A DNA stretch of 64,000 nucleotides from Streptomyces sp. HUAS YS2 (GCF_033343995.1 NZ_CP137573.1:1984001-2048000), one strand, 5' to 3'. Shown: positions 28,769 to 37,011, numbered from the stretch's first letter. The notes: generated by a model not told the origin, from the sequence alone. Made by a program: numbers and translations.

Positions 28769-28993
28769 ATGTCCCAGGAAGCCGCGCCCGACCGGGCGAT
28801 GCCCGAGCACCCGCTGCAGCAGACCGCGTCGCAGTCCGTGCCCGAGCAGAAGAGCGGCGGCGCCCCCAAGGGCCTGCTTCAGCAGATGGAGGAGCTGATG
28901 GCGGCGCTCAACGCCGACCTGAACCAGCTCGACGCCGATCTTCAGTCCTCGGCCGACCGCACCGCGCCGCCTGCCGACGAGGACCAGCGGTGA
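28769..28993 (+). CDS. Small acidic, Gln-rich protein of unknown function
   Basis: A 74-residue soluble protein. ATG 28769 has a strong GAGGAGG 5 nt upstream. The N-terminal half is low-complexity and Pro/Gln/Ser-rich; residues about 33-60 form one amphipathic helix (KGLLQQMEELMAALNADLNQLDADLQ), a likely coiled coil. The end is acidic. I recognise no family. The upstream 28494-28768 region is GC-rich and shows no other gene. It converges on the next gene. Confidence 0.65.
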   Translation: MSQEAAPDRAMPEHPLQQTASQSVPEQKSGGAPKGLLQQMEELMAALNADLNQLDADLQSSADRTAPPADEDQR

Positions 28994-29034
28994 CGACGGG
29001 CGCAGTGACCGCCGCCGTGACGCCGTCGCCGCGG

Positions 29035-29541
29035 TCATGACGGCCCCGCCGGCGAGTCCGCCGGGTCGGCGCGGCCCCGCGCCGCATCGGGCGGCCTGCC
29101 CCGCTCCCGCACCGTGAGCCGGCGCAGCAGGCCGCGCACTCGATCGTTGGACTCGTCGGCGGCGTCGATCGCCTCGATGCACTGCCAGTAGAGCCCCTCC
29201 TCGTCGGTGTCGCAGGCCACCCCGACGAGGGCGATGCCCACCTCCCCGAGCAACGCGCTCAGCGCGTTCAACGCCGTGCGCACGTCGGCCACTTCGGTGA
29301 GCTGCGCGGCGCGCGGGACCCCGGTGCGCAGCATCGGGTGGTCCATCACACCGCGCCCGCCGCCGATCTCGCTCAACGCCCGTGCCTCGCCCCGCAGTTC
29401 CAGCGGTCCACGCACCGCGAGATGACTGCCCACCGCCTGGGCGAGGGTCTGCGCCTGCCAGGCCTCCGCGACGATGTCGAGAGCCGCACGGCTCTGTGCC
29501 AGTGCGTACCGCCCCGCCGCGATGAGTCGCTCCGCTTCCAT
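29035..29541 (-). CDS. Conserved Streptomyces hypothetical protein (DUF6099-like?)
   Basis: A 168-residue, mostly helical soluble protein. The N-terminal half reads like a helix bundle (AAGRYALAQSRAALDIVAEAWQAQTLAQAVG). The middle has a long hydrophobic helix (LNALSALLGEVGIALVGVACDTDEEGLYWQCIEAIDAADE). The C-terminal 25 residues are disordered. I recall similar proteins as DUF6099 but cannot check. ATG 29541; no enzymatic motif is visible. Neighbouring MazG-like gene is 127 bp upstream on the same strand. Confidence 0.65.
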   Translation of the reverse strand: MEAERLIAAGRYALAQSRAALDIVAEAWQAQTLAQAVGSHLAVRGPLELRGEARALSEIGGGRGVMDHPMLRTGVPRAAQLTEVADVRTALNALSALLGEVGIALVGVACDTDEEGLYWQCIEAIDAADESNDRVRGLLRRLTVRERGRPPDAARGRADPADSPAGPS

Positions 29542-29667
29542 GTACGCCGCCCCCGTTCGTACGACTTACTGCTCACTGAGTCCACTACCCAGCGTGAGGG
29601 TGGCTGAGCACAAAAGCCAGAGGAATTCGGAAATCTGTGGACAGGAAGCTCGATGGGGAAAACCGGC

Positions 29668-30048
29668 TCACTCCGAAGAGTGACCATCCTCCCCCGTGAA
29701 GGGTCGTGCGCCCCCTCCCGGCGGCCGTCCGGCCGGGAATCGCACCTCGTTCCGGTCGATCTTCGCGGCCAGCGCGGCCAGCACGTCGATGCCCGCGACT
29801 TCACAGAACTGCAGCAGATAGGCCAGGACGTCGGCGACCTCGTCCTCGACGCGGTGCGCCGACTCCGCGTCGTCCATCACCCGGTCCGCCTGCTCCGGGG
29901 TCAACCACTGGAAGATCTCCAGCAGTTCGGCCGCCTCGACGCTGAGCGCCGCCGCCAGGTTCTTCGGCGTGTGGTACGGCTGCCAGTTCCGCGCGGCAGC
30001 GAACTCCGCCAGCCTGCGCTGCAATCCCGCTACATCCAGTTCTGTCAC
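29668..30048 (-). CDS. MazG-like nucleotide pyrophosphohydrolase (RS21-C6/dCTPase type)
   Basis: A 126-residue all-alpha NTP pyrophosphohydrolase. The metal-binding helices are visible: SVEAAELLEIFQW (ExxE) and VEDEVADVLAYLLQF (ExxD). Such small MazG-fold enzymes hydrolyse non-canonical or surplus dNTPs, for example dCTP. The GTG start at 30048 overlaps the stop of the upstream ATPase gene (GTGA), so the two are translationally coupled. The last 25 residues are disordered. Confidence 0.85.
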   Translation of the reverse strand: MTELDVAGLQRRLAEFAAARNWQPYHTPKNLAAALSVEAAELLEIFQWLTPEQADRVMDDAESAHRVEDEVADVLAYLLQFCEVAGIDVLAALAAKIDRNEVRFPAGRPPGGGARPFTGEDGHSSE

Positions 30049-31199
30049 GACTCCAGGTCTACCACCGCGGCTCCGGGCAGCTCCCGCGCGCCGGCCGCCG
30101 TGGCCGGCCCCACCGTCCCGACCAGCCTGAGGTGTCCCCCGGCGCAGATCTCCGCGGCCAGTCCGAGCAGTTCACGGGCCTGCCGCGGGTCCAGTCCGCG
30201 GTCGAAGCCGTCCGCGAGGACGGTCAGGCTCTGCAGCGCGTCCGGCACCTCGGCGACCTGGTCGACGGCGAGCACGCCCGGCCCCGTCAACAGGACCAAC
30301 GCGAGCGCGAGGTAGCGGAGTTCCCCTTCGCCGAGCCTTTCCAGCGGGGTACCGGACCCTCCCGCGGCGGCCCCGGCCGGCTCGCCCCGCGCGAGCAGTG
30401 CCCGCACCCTGCCGTCGGCGAGCTCCTCCACGTCCAGCCCCGCGACCGGCCCGGCGCAGCCGCCGCGCGCCACGGCGGCGAGCCGGGCGTGCCGCCTGGG
30501 GCACCCGGTCCGCGTCCGGTGCAGCACCTCCGCCAGGTTGTCGCAGCCGCGCCGCAGCCGCCCCTCGCCGAGCGGCACCGGCGCGCGCATCCGGTGCGGC
30601 TGCGGGTCGCAGGCGAAGACCGAGCGCAGCCCGAGGACGACCTGCTCGGCGGCGGCGAGCACCTGCCGCTGCCCCTCCGTCTTGCCGGCGACGCGCAGCG
30701 GCAGCAGGGCGGTGCCGAGCAGGTCGTCCGGGAAGGGCGCGCGGGTGACGGGCACGGTGCCCGCGGTGTGCCACTCGGCCTGGACGGTGCTGCGGCCCGG
30801 GTCGCGCAGCGCGGTGGTCAGCAGCGTGCGGTCACGCAGCGTCAGACGTTCGCCGACGACGCGGAGTTCGGGTTCGGCCTGGACGGCGAGGTCGAGCCGT
30901 ACGGGCCCGGCCGGCCCGTCGACGGTGCAGCCGATGCGGAAGCCCCGGCGCCCCTGTGCGTCGGGCTCCGCCCGTTCGGGGACGCAGCCGGACGGGTCGG
31001 GGAAGACGCGTCCGAGTTCGTCGCCCGCGCCGAGTCTGGCCAGGGCCTCGTACGCCTGAAGGGCACTGGACTTGCCGCTGCCGCTGGGCCCCGCGAACAG
31101 GGTCACCGGTCCGAGCGGGTAGGCCGCCGCGCGGTGCGACTTGAAGGCGGAGAGCCGCACTTCGGTGACGGTGGGGCGGGTGGGGCGGGGGGTGTCCAT
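30045..31199 (-). CDS. RecF/SMC-like AAA ATPase with altered Walker B
   Basis: A 384-residue ABC/RecF-type ATPase. Walker A is AGPSGSGKSSAL near residue 37-48. A signature-like LGEGELRYLALALVLL and a Walker B hydrophobic strand VLAVDQV lie near the C-terminus. The usual catalytic Glu after the Asp is Gln, so hydrolysis may be weak or the protein acts as a nucleotide switch. Between them is a Cys/Arg-rich insert (FACDPQPHRMRAP, GCPRRHARLAAVARGGCAG). ATG 31199 is used; a GTG at 31205 is possible. It is coupled to the MazG-like gene by a 4-nt overlap. Function unknown; OLD- and DndD-like roles are possible but unsupported. Confidence 0.75.
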   Translation of the reverse strand: MDTPRPTRPTVTEVRLSAFKSHRAAAYPLGPVTLFAGPSGSGKSSALQAYEALARLGAGDELGRVFPDPSGCVPERAEPDAQGRRGFRIGCTVDGPAGPVRLDLAVQAEPELRVVGERLTLRDRTLLTTALRDPGRSTVQAEWHTAGTVPVTRAPFPDDLLGTALLPLRVAGKTEGQRQVLAAAEQVVLGLRSVFACDPQPHRMRAPVPLGEGRLRRGCDNLAEVLHRTRTGCPRRHARLAAVARGGCAGPVAGLDVEELADGRVRALLARGEPAGAAAGGSGTPLERLGEGELRYLALALVLLTGPGVLAVDQVAEVPDALQSLTVLADGFDRGLDPRQARELLGLAAEICAGGHLRLVGTVGPATAAGARELPGAAVVDLES

Positions 31200-31309
31200 G
31201 GACACGGACGGTAGGCGGGTCGGCGGAGGGCGGCGGAGGGCGAACCGTTCCACCGCGGGGACCTTCCACCGTACGAGGGACCCGAGCCGTGTCCCGCGGC
31301 GCGCAGCAC

Positions 31310-31400
31310 GTGCCCCCGGCACCCGGCAGCACGCGCACCCGGCACCCGAGGCCCGGCACCCGAGGCCCGAGGCCCGGCGCCCGGCGCCCGAGGCCCGCGC
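31310..31400. repeat. Degenerate GC-rich short repeats
   Basis: Irregular alternation of CCCGGCAC, CCCGAGGC and CCCGGCGC units in the gap between sepF and the ATPase gene. No gene or clear hairpin is discerned there; it may act as a weak terminator for sepF or be slippage-derived. Confidence 0.5.
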
Positions 31401-31415
31401 CCCTCACGCCGGCCC

Positions 31416-31811
31416 CTACGCCTCCGACGCCTCCGCCGCGCCCTCCACCTCGGTGCCCACCGGGGCGAGGAGGAAGACGTTCCGGTCCACCCGGTGCATC
31501 CCGCTGCCCAGGCCGAAGACCACGCCGCTGCTGAAGTCCAGGATGCGCTTGGCCACATCGGTGTCCGCGCCGGTCAGGTCGAGCAGCACCGGGATCTGCG
31601 CGATGAGGTACTCCGCGACCTCGCGGGCGTCGGCGAAGACCTGGACCCGCAGGACGACCATGCGGCGCTGCTCGGCGGCCTCGTCGTACCGGTCGGGGAA
31701 CGTGCGGTGGTCGACCCTGGACGGCCATTCGTCACGCCCGCGCAGCGGCAGGACCTGGGCGAGGCCCTCCCACTGTTCGTCGGTGACGTCGTACCTCTCG
31801 TACCTACTCAT
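31416..31811 (-). CDS. SepF-family cell-division protein (paralogue)
   Basis: A 131-residue SepF protein. After a short N-terminus (MSRYERYDVTDEQWEGLAQVLPLRG) comes the SepF domain: VVLRVQVFADAREVAEYLIAQIPVLLDLTGADTDVAKRILDFSSGVVFGLGSGMHRVDRNVFLLAPVG. SepF binds FtsZ and the membrane. The short N-terminal part lacks an obvious amphipathic membrane helix. Streptomyces carry several SepF paralogues; the main one is in the division cluster, so this is a secondary one. ATG 31811 is chosen; the longer open frame to 31970 runs across the promoter region. Confidence 0.88.
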   Translation of the reverse strand: MSRYERYDVTDEQWEGLAQVLPLRGRDEWPSRVDHRTFPDRYDEAAEQRRMVVLRVQVFADAREVAEYLIAQIPVLLDLTGADTDVAKRILDFSSGVVFGLGSGMHRVDRNVFLLAPVGTEVEGAAEASEA

Positions 31812-31963
31812 GCACCCATCCTCGCGTTCCTCACCCGTTCGGCCCAACACCGACACGACTCGGCCGCCGACCAGGACAAGATCATCACCACCGGGTGCAC
31901 GCCCTACGGGCCCCTCCCGGTGAACTAGATTGGGCTCGAGCGGGACACAGAGGGAGGCACCCC

Positions 31964-32899
31964 GTGCCATCAGATCAGCAGGCGCGCGCCCAGGCCGCCG
32001 CGATCACGCCCGGCAGACACGCGCCGGAGACGGGGTCGGAGGCGACCCCCACGGACCGCGTGCGGGCCCTGTTCGGCGGCCACCGGCTGTCGCCGGGCCA
32101 GCGGCGCATCGCGCAGTACATGACGGACCACCTGACCGAGGCGGCGTTCCTGTCGATCACGGATCTCGCGGACCGGGTGGGGGTGAGCCAGCCGTCGGTG
32201 ACGCGGTTCGCGACCTCCCTCGGGTTCAGCGGGTTCCCTGCGCTGCGCGAGGCGCTCCAGCCGATCGCGCTGAGCGCGGTGGCCGGCGCGCCCGACGCCG
32301 CCGACATCCGGGAGGATCGCGGCAACGAGCTGCAGGCCGCCGTGGACGCCGAGATCGACAACCTGGAGTCGCTGCGCCGGGTCCTCGCCGACACCGGCCA
32401 GGTCCTCGATGTCGGCCGGGAGCTGGCCCGTTCGGTGCCGCTGACCGTCCTGGGGCTGCGCATCTCGGTGTCGCTCGCCGAGTACTTCGCGTACGCGGCC
32501 CGGCGGATCCACCCCGACGTGCGGGTGGTGACGCGCGGCGGCAGCGTCTCGTTCGACGCGCTGTTGCAGTCGCGGGAGGCGGGCGGGACGTGGGTGCTGG
32601 CGTTCGCGATGCCGCGGCACGCGCACGAGACGCTGGCGGCGATGCGGGCGGCGCGGCGCATCGGTCTGAAGATCGCGCTGATCACCGACCAGACGCTCGA
32701 TCCGCTGGTGGAGGAGGCCGACGTGGTCTTCAAGGCCGGTACGGGCTCGCGGCTGGTGTTCGACTCGTACGCGGCGCCGCAGTTGGTGGCGGCCTCGCTG
32801 CTGCAGGCGATGGCGGACGCGGATCCGGAACGGACCCAGCGGCGCCTGGAGGGGTACGAGCAGGCCGCGGAGCAGCACACCTTCTTCCTCGACGACTGA
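31964..32899 (+). CDS. RpiR-type HTH regulator with SIS sugar-phosphate domain
   Basis: A 311-residue regulator. Residues about 25-100 form the HTH_6 domain (LSITDLADRVGVSQPSVTRFATSLGFSGFPALREAL). Residues about 130-270 are an SIS domain that binds sugar phosphates in this family (LTVLGLRISVSLAEYFAYAARRIHPDVRVV). GTG 31964 has GGGAGG 7 nt upstream. It diverges from sepF. A perfect ATGAAA-TT-TTTCAT palindrome lies 50 bp downstream of the stop and is a plausible binding site. No sugar gene is adjacent. Confidence 0.9.
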   Translation: MPSDQQARAQAAAITPGRHAPETGSEATPTDRVRALFGGHRLSPGQRRIAQYMTDHLTEAAFLSITDLADRVGVSQPSVTRFATSLGFSGFPALREALQPIALSAVAGAPDAADIREDRGNELQAAVDAEIDNLESLRRVLADTGQVLDVGRELARSVPLTVLGLRISVSLAEYFAYAARRIHPDVRVVTRGGSVSFDALLQSREAGGTWVLAFAMPRHAHETLAAMRAARRIGLKIALITDQTLDPLVEEADVVFKAGTGSRLVFDSYAAPQLVAASLLQAMADADPERTQRRLEGYEQAAEQHTFFLDD

Positions 32900-32949
32900 G
32901 GGCCGGAACCACGGCGGGTTCACGGCCCATTTTCAGACCTTCGAACGGA

Positions 32950-32963
32950 ATGAAATTTTTCAT
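32950..32963. promoter_or_regulatory. ATGAAA-N2-TTTCAT operator in an AT-rich promoter region
   Basis: Perfect 14-bp palindrome, followed by a TTGCTT hexamer (32968-32973) and AGTATATATATTTACT (32981-32996). This is by far the most AT-rich stretch nearby, so it is probably a regulated promoter for the gene at 33129. RpiR-type proteins often bind TGAAA-type palindromes (recalled). Confidence 0.55.
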
Positions 32964-33128
32964 ACCCTTGCTTACTCGACAGTATATATATTTACTGACG
33001 TGGACGCCGGGCCCCTGCCGACCCCCCTCCTCTTTGTCGGACCCCTGGTGTCCCCCTCGCGGCGGTCCTGGCCGACCCCTGGGCCGGGACCGCCGCCCCC
33101 TTCCCGTACCCCGTTGGAAGCGACAACG

Positions 33129-33569
33129 ATGTCCCCGACCTCATCCCCCGTCGGCGCCGACTGGCCCTGTCAGGTCATGACTCCCGTGCACCGCGACTGG
33201 GAACGCACGGCGACGCGCTGGCTGCGCGACCTTCTGCCGGCCCGCTACGCCGGCTACACCCCGCTCACCCGGCACCCCGTCCTGCTCGCGCGGCACGCGC
33301 AGCTCCAGCTCCAGCAGGAGCTCCGGACGGTACGGGTGGCACTGCAGACCTCGCGGGCGGAACTGCCCTCGCTCGGGGTGCCCGATCCCGTCATAGAGAC
33401 GGCGATCCAGATGTACGCCGTCGAGCTCGAACAGCTCGGACGGCTGGCGCGCGGCGTCCGCCTCGTCACCGAAGCGCTGCTCGCGGCCGGAGCGGCCCGG
33501 GACGGCGGGCCGACACGCGTCGCGGTCAGGCCGCGAGCGACAGTCCCTGACGCAGCACGATCGCGTTGA
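33129..33569 (+). CDS. Hypothetical helical protein next to the Cyt-like gene
   Basis: A 146-residue soluble protein without recognised family. The middle (ARHAQLQLQQELRTVRVALQTSRAELPSLGVPDPVIETAIQMYAVELEQLGRLARGVRLVTEALLAAG) is strongly helical and could form a bundle or coiled coil. The C-terminus is disordered. ATG 33129 follows a 130-nt leader that starts in the AT-rich operator region. Its last 44 bases overlap the 3' end of the Cyt-like gene on the opposite strand. It might be a partner or immunity factor of that protein, but nothing shows this. Confidence 0.7.
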   Translation: MSPTSSPVGADWPCQVMTPVHRDWERTATRWLRDLLPARYAGYTPLTRHPVLLARHAQLQLQQELRTVRVALQTSRAELPSLGVPDPVIETAIQMYAVELEQLGRLARGVRLVTEALLAAGAARDGGPTRVAVRPRATVPDAARSR

Positions 33570-34104
33570 GCCGGATCGAGAACGGCACCACGTCCATGAT
33601 CTCCAGGGCCCCGGCCCTGGCCCGGTCCACGCCCAGCGTCACGTCGATGCAGAACGCGATGGCGTACAGGTGCTCGCCGGTGTCGGCGTCCTGCAGCGCG
33701 AAGAACAGGTCCCGGTAGTAACTCGTGCGGTCCGCGCCCTCGTCGTAGTACGAGAGACCCGGCGCGCCCTCCTGCGCGGCGAGCCCGGTGAAGGCGCGGA
33801 CGAGCTCCTGCTCGACCGTGTCCCAGAAGCCCGCCTCGGCGAACTCCGCGGGCAGCGCCTGCCGTACGGCCTCCTTCAGGGACAGCACCATGACCATGAC
33901 GGGGGCGTTCTCCTGGAGCCCCCAGCCGCGGACCATCTTCACGATCTCGCTGCCGGGCACGGCGGCGGCCGCCTCCCGGATGTGCTCGAAGTCGAAGTTG
34001 ACGGTCGCCGGAGCGATCGCCTCCTGGAACAACCGGTCGACGGCCCGGGCCTGTTCGAGGTGGTCAGGGCCCACCTCGATGACGGTCCTGAAACTCGCGG
34101 CCAT
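33526..34104 (-). CDS. Cyt-type delta-endotoxin-like pore-forming protein
   Basis: A 192-residue protein that I judge homologous to cytolytic (Cyt) delta-endotoxins of Bacillus thuringiensis. From memory, the match covers the whole fold: an FQEAIAPATVNFDFEHI start, the VPGSEIVKMV segment, the FWDTVEQELVRAFTGL helix, TSYYRDLFFALQDADTGEHLYAIAF, and the C-terminal beta strands DVVPFSIRLNAIVL. In Cyt proteins these last strands insert into membranes. No signal peptide or N-terminal propeptide is visible, so it would be cytosolic unless released by lysis. ATG 34104 has a strong AGGAGG 5 nt upstream. A profile search is needed to confirm. Confidence 0.72.
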   Translation of the reverse strand: MAASFRTVIEVGPDHLEQARAVDRLFQEAIAPATVNFDFEHIREAAAAVPGSEIVKMVRGWGLQENAPVMVMVLSLKEAVRQALPAEFAEAGFWDTVEQELVRAFTGLAAQEGAPGLSYYDEGADRTSYYRDLFFALQDADTGEHLYAIAFCIDVTLGVDRARAGALEIMDVVPFSIRLNAIVLRQGLSLAA

Positions 34105-34141
34105 GCTTCCTCCTGCGGGTACGACTGCGATGCAGCGGTGA

Positions 34142-35029
34142 TCAAGAGCGGCCAGTATGCCGATCACCCCCGCCGCACAACACCACCGTCCCGCGCTGCG
34201 GACGCCGACCACCGGCGAGCCGCCGAAGCGCGTCCTCCGACGCCGAGCCGGGCTCGGCGGCGTACAGGTCGAGGCCGTAGCAGGCGGGACGGTCGGGCAG
34301 AGTGACGCGCTCGCCGTGCAGGGTCATCGGGCCGACGACAGGGTGGTGCAACGCGTACGGGCGACTGGGCGCCCGCGCCACCGTCTGCTCGGCCCACAGG
34401 CGGTCGAAGTCGGCGTCGAGCCCCCGCATGCGGTCGATGTGCGCGGTGAGTTCGGCATCGCCGCGGTACCGGCCGAGCAGCACACGCAGGGACGCGACGT
34501 GTTCGCGGGCCGTGCGCTCCCAGCCGGCGGCGTGCAGGGCGCGTCCGTACGGTTCGGCGAACAGCAGGTGCGAGAGCGTGCGCCGGTCCGGCGGCAGGGC
34601 GGGGAAGTCGCCGAAGACCGCGACGGCAAGGGCGTTCCAGCCGACGATCTGGGTGTGCCGGCCGACCACCAGCGCCGGGGTCGTGGTGGTCGACTCCAGC
34701 AGGTGGCGCAGTGCCGCCGGCACCTCCGGCGGGGCGGGCGGACAGGGTGCGGGACGGCGCGCGACGGCGTGCAGGTACGCGCGTTCGTCCTCGTCCATGC
34801 GGAGCGCCGCGGCGACGGCGTCCAGGATCTCGCCGGAGACACCGTCCCCGTTGCCCTGCTCCAGCCGCGTGTAGTGGGCGAGGCTCACACCCGCGAGGCG
34901 GGCCAACTCCTCGCGCCGCAGGCCCTCGACCCGGCGCACCCGGCCGTAGTCGGGGAGCCCGACGTCCTCCGGGCGCAGGCGCGCACGGCGCGACCTGAGG
35001 AACGTGGTCAGCTCGGTCCGGTCGTCCAC
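34142..35029 (-). CDS. XRE-family regulator with MmyB-like ligand domain
   Basis: A 295-residue regulator. Residues about 8-75 form a Cro/CI helix-turn-helix (LRREELARLAGVSLAHYTRLEQGNG). Residues about 105-270 are the MmyB-like domain (ALVVGRHTQIVGWNALAVAVFGDFPALPPDRRTLSHLLF ... HHPVVGPMTLHGERVTLPD). MmyB-type proteins control redox or antibiotic genes in actinomycetes and are often divergent from an oxidoreductase. Here the divergent gene is an F420/NADP reductase-like protein, 161 bp away. ATG 35029 starts MDDRTELTTFLRSRRARL. Confidence 0.9.
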   Translation of the reverse strand: MDDRTELTTFLRSRRARLRPEDVGLPDYGRVRRVEGLRREELARLAGVSLAHYTRLEQGNGDGVSGEILDAVAAALRMDEDERAYLHAVARRPAPCPPAPPEVPAALRHLLESTTTTPALVVGRHTQIVGWNALAVAVFGDFPALPPDRRTLSHLLFAEPYGRALHAAGWERTAREHVASLRVLLGRYRGDAELTAHIDRMRGLDADFDRLWAEQTVARAPSRPYALHHPVVGPMTLHGERVTLPDRPACYGLDLYAAEPGSASEDALRRLAGGRRPQRGTVVLCGGGDRHTGRS

Positions 35030-35190
35030 GCGGCCAGCCTACGCCGGGGCGCGCGGAGGGTGATCGGCGCGTGAGTACGCAGCGCTCGGGCCTGGGTCCC
35101 CGCCCCCGCCACTTCCAGACTGTGGGCGAACCACCCGACCACGACCCCGGGCTGTCATCGGCACAGCCCTCGACGAACGGAGAGCGGAAA

Positions 35191-35937
35191 ATGCCCCGAA
35201 CGCTCGGACTCATCGGCAGCGGAATGATCGGCTCGGCCGTCGCCCGGCTCGCCGTCGCGGCGGGACTCGACGTCGTACTCAGCAACGCGCGCGGCCCCGA
35301 GACGCTGGCCGGACTGATCGCCGACCTGGGCGGGCGGGCTCGTGCGGGCACCCCGGAAGAGGCCGCCCGCGCCGCGGACCTGGTGGTGGCCGCCGTCCCG
35401 CTGCGGGCGTACGACCGGCTGCCGGCCGAGGCCCTGGCGGGCAGGACGGTGCTGGACACGGCGAACTACTACCCCGAGCGGGACGGGCGCCTGGCCGCCC
35501 TGGACACCGGGGCGCTGACCTCCAGCGCCCTGCTGCAGCGCAGCCTCGCCGGGTCTCGCGTGGTCAAGGCCCTCAACACCGTCACCCCGCACCAGCTGCT
35601 CACGCTGGCCCGCCCCGCGGGCGCGCCGGACCGCAGCGCGCTGCCCGTCGCCGGCGACGACGCCGAGGCCGTGGCGCAGGCCACGGAGCTGCTCGACGTG
35701 CTCGGCTGGGACGCGGTGGACATCGGCCCGCTCTCGGGCAGTTGGCGGAGCGAGCCGGACACACCGGTGTACATCCGGCCGTACCTCGGCGAGGTGCCTG
35801 CCATGAACGTCGAGGACTTCCTGCGCTGGACGCTCCGCACCCCCGGCGTCCCCGTCCCGCGGGAGCGGGTCGCCGAGTTGGTGGCTGCCGCGGAGCACCG
35901 CCCGGCGGGCGAGGCGAGACTCCCGAGCGACGCCTGA
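35191..35937 (+). CDS. NADPH-dependent F420 reductase-like dinucleotide-binding protein
   Basis: A 248-residue Rossmann protein of the F420:NADPH oxidoreductase-like/NAD-binding family. The nucleotide loop is LGLIGSGMIGSAVARLAVAAG at the N-terminus, followed by VVLSNARGP and ADLVVAAVPLRAYDRLP. VVKALNTVTPHQLL is the family's middle motif. ATG 35191 has GGAGAGCGG upstream; the frame stays open to 35071 but lacks homology. It is the likely target of the divergent MmyB-type regulator. It converges on the iron-transport ATPase with a 21-bp gap. Confidence 0.87.
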   Translation: MPRTLGLIGSGMIGSAVARLAVAAGLDVVLSNARGPETLAGLIADLGGRARAGTPEEAARAADLVVAAVPLRAYDRLPAEALAGRTVLDTANYYPERDGRLAALDTGALTSSALLQRSLAGSRVVKALNTVTPHQLLTLARPAGAPDRSALPVAGDDAEAVAQATELLDVLGWDAVDIGPLSGSWRSEPDTPVYIRPYLGEVPAMNVEDFLRWTLRTPGVPVPRERVAELVAAAEHRPAGEARLPSDA

Positions 35938-35958
35938 GGACGACCGCATGACGCGACA

Positions 35959-37011
35959 TCACATCGGCGCGTGCAGCGTCGCCTCTCCGGTGACGCGGAT
36001 GCCGACGCGGTCGCCGTTCCGGGCCGGGACCGGGGCCGGGGTGCGGACGGTGAGCGGCGTGTCGAGGCCCTCGACGGTGACGGCGAGCAGGGCGTCGTGG
36101 CCGAGGAAGCGCACGTCCGTCACCGTGCCCTCGGCGGCGGCCTTGTCCGGGGCGGTGACCTCGAACTGCTCCGGGCGCAGCAGGACCAGGCCCGCGCCGG
36201 CGGCGGCCGGGGCGGCGAGCGGGATGCGGCCGAGAGCGGTGGTGGCGGTGCCCCGGTCGGCCTCGCCGGGGAGGAGGACGGCGTCGCCGACGAAGGAGGC
36301 CACCCACGGGTCGGCCGGCCGGCGGTACAGCTCCTCCGGCGCGGCGCACTGGGCGACCCGTCCCTCCCGGACGACGGCGACCAGGTCGGCCGTGGAGAGC
36401 GCCTCCTGCTGGTCGTGGGTGACCAGCACGGCGGTCGCGCCGGTGGCCCGCAGTACGGCCCGGACGTCGGCCCGCACCGCGTCGCGCAGTCCGGTGTCCA
36501 GGGCGCTGAACGGCTCGTCGAGCAGGACGAGATGGGGCTCGGGCGCCAGCGCGCGGGCGAGCGAGACGCGCTGCTGCTGGCCGCCGGACAGCTCGTGCGG
36601 CATGCGGTCGCCATAGCCGGCGAGCCCTACCAGGTCCAGCATCTCGGACACCCGCGCCCGCCTGGTGGCGCGGTCGGCGCCGGTGAGGCCGAAAGCGATG
36701 TTGCGGGCCACGCCGAGGTGCGGGAAGAGCGCGCCCTCCTGGGGCACTATGCCGATCCGCCGCCGCTCGGGCGGGAGATGGACACCCGGGCCGCCGAGGA
36801 CCCGTCCCGCGACCTCGACCGTGCCCGCGTCCGCGCGCAGGAATCCGGCGACGACCCGCAGCAGCGTGGTCTTCCCGCAGCCGGACGGGCCGAGGACGGC
36901 GGCGAGCGCGCCGCCCGGCACGGTCAGGTCGAGGCCGTCGAGGACCGGCGTGCCGGGGCCGTACGACTTGACCACTCCGGCGACCCGGAGGTCGTTCGTG
37001 TCGTCGCTCAT
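35959..37011 (-). CDS. Fe(III)/thiamine-type ABC transporter ATP-binding protein (FbpC-like)
   Basis: A 350-residue importer ATPase. Walker A GPSGCGKTT (about residues 42-50), Q-loop IVPQEGALFPHL, signature LSGGQQQRVSLARAL, Walker B LVLLDEPFSALD, and switch TAVLVTHDQQEAL are all intact. A C-terminal TOBE domain (residues about 270-345) is present as in FbpC/PotA types. ATG 37011 overlaps the permease stop by 4 nt. It is the last gene of a three-gene Fe(III) importer operon whose promoter carries an iron box. Confidence 0.92.
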   Translation of the reverse strand: MSDDTNDLRVAGVVKSYGPGTPVLDGLDLTVPGGALAAVLGPSGCGKTTLLRVVAGFLRADAGTVEVAGRVLGGPGVHLPPERRRIGIVPQEGALFPHLGVARNIAFGLTGADRATRRARVSEMLDLVGLAGYGDRMPHELSGGQQQRVSLARALAPEPHLVLLDEPFSALDTGLRDAVRADVRAVLRATGATAVLVTHDQQEALSTADLVAVVREGRVAQCAAPEELYRRPADPWVASFVGDAVLLPGEADRGTATTALGRIPLAAPAAAGAGLVLLRPEQFEVTAPDKAAAEGTVTDVRFLGHDALLAVTVEGLDTPLTVRTPAPVPARNGDRVGIRVTGEATLHAPM

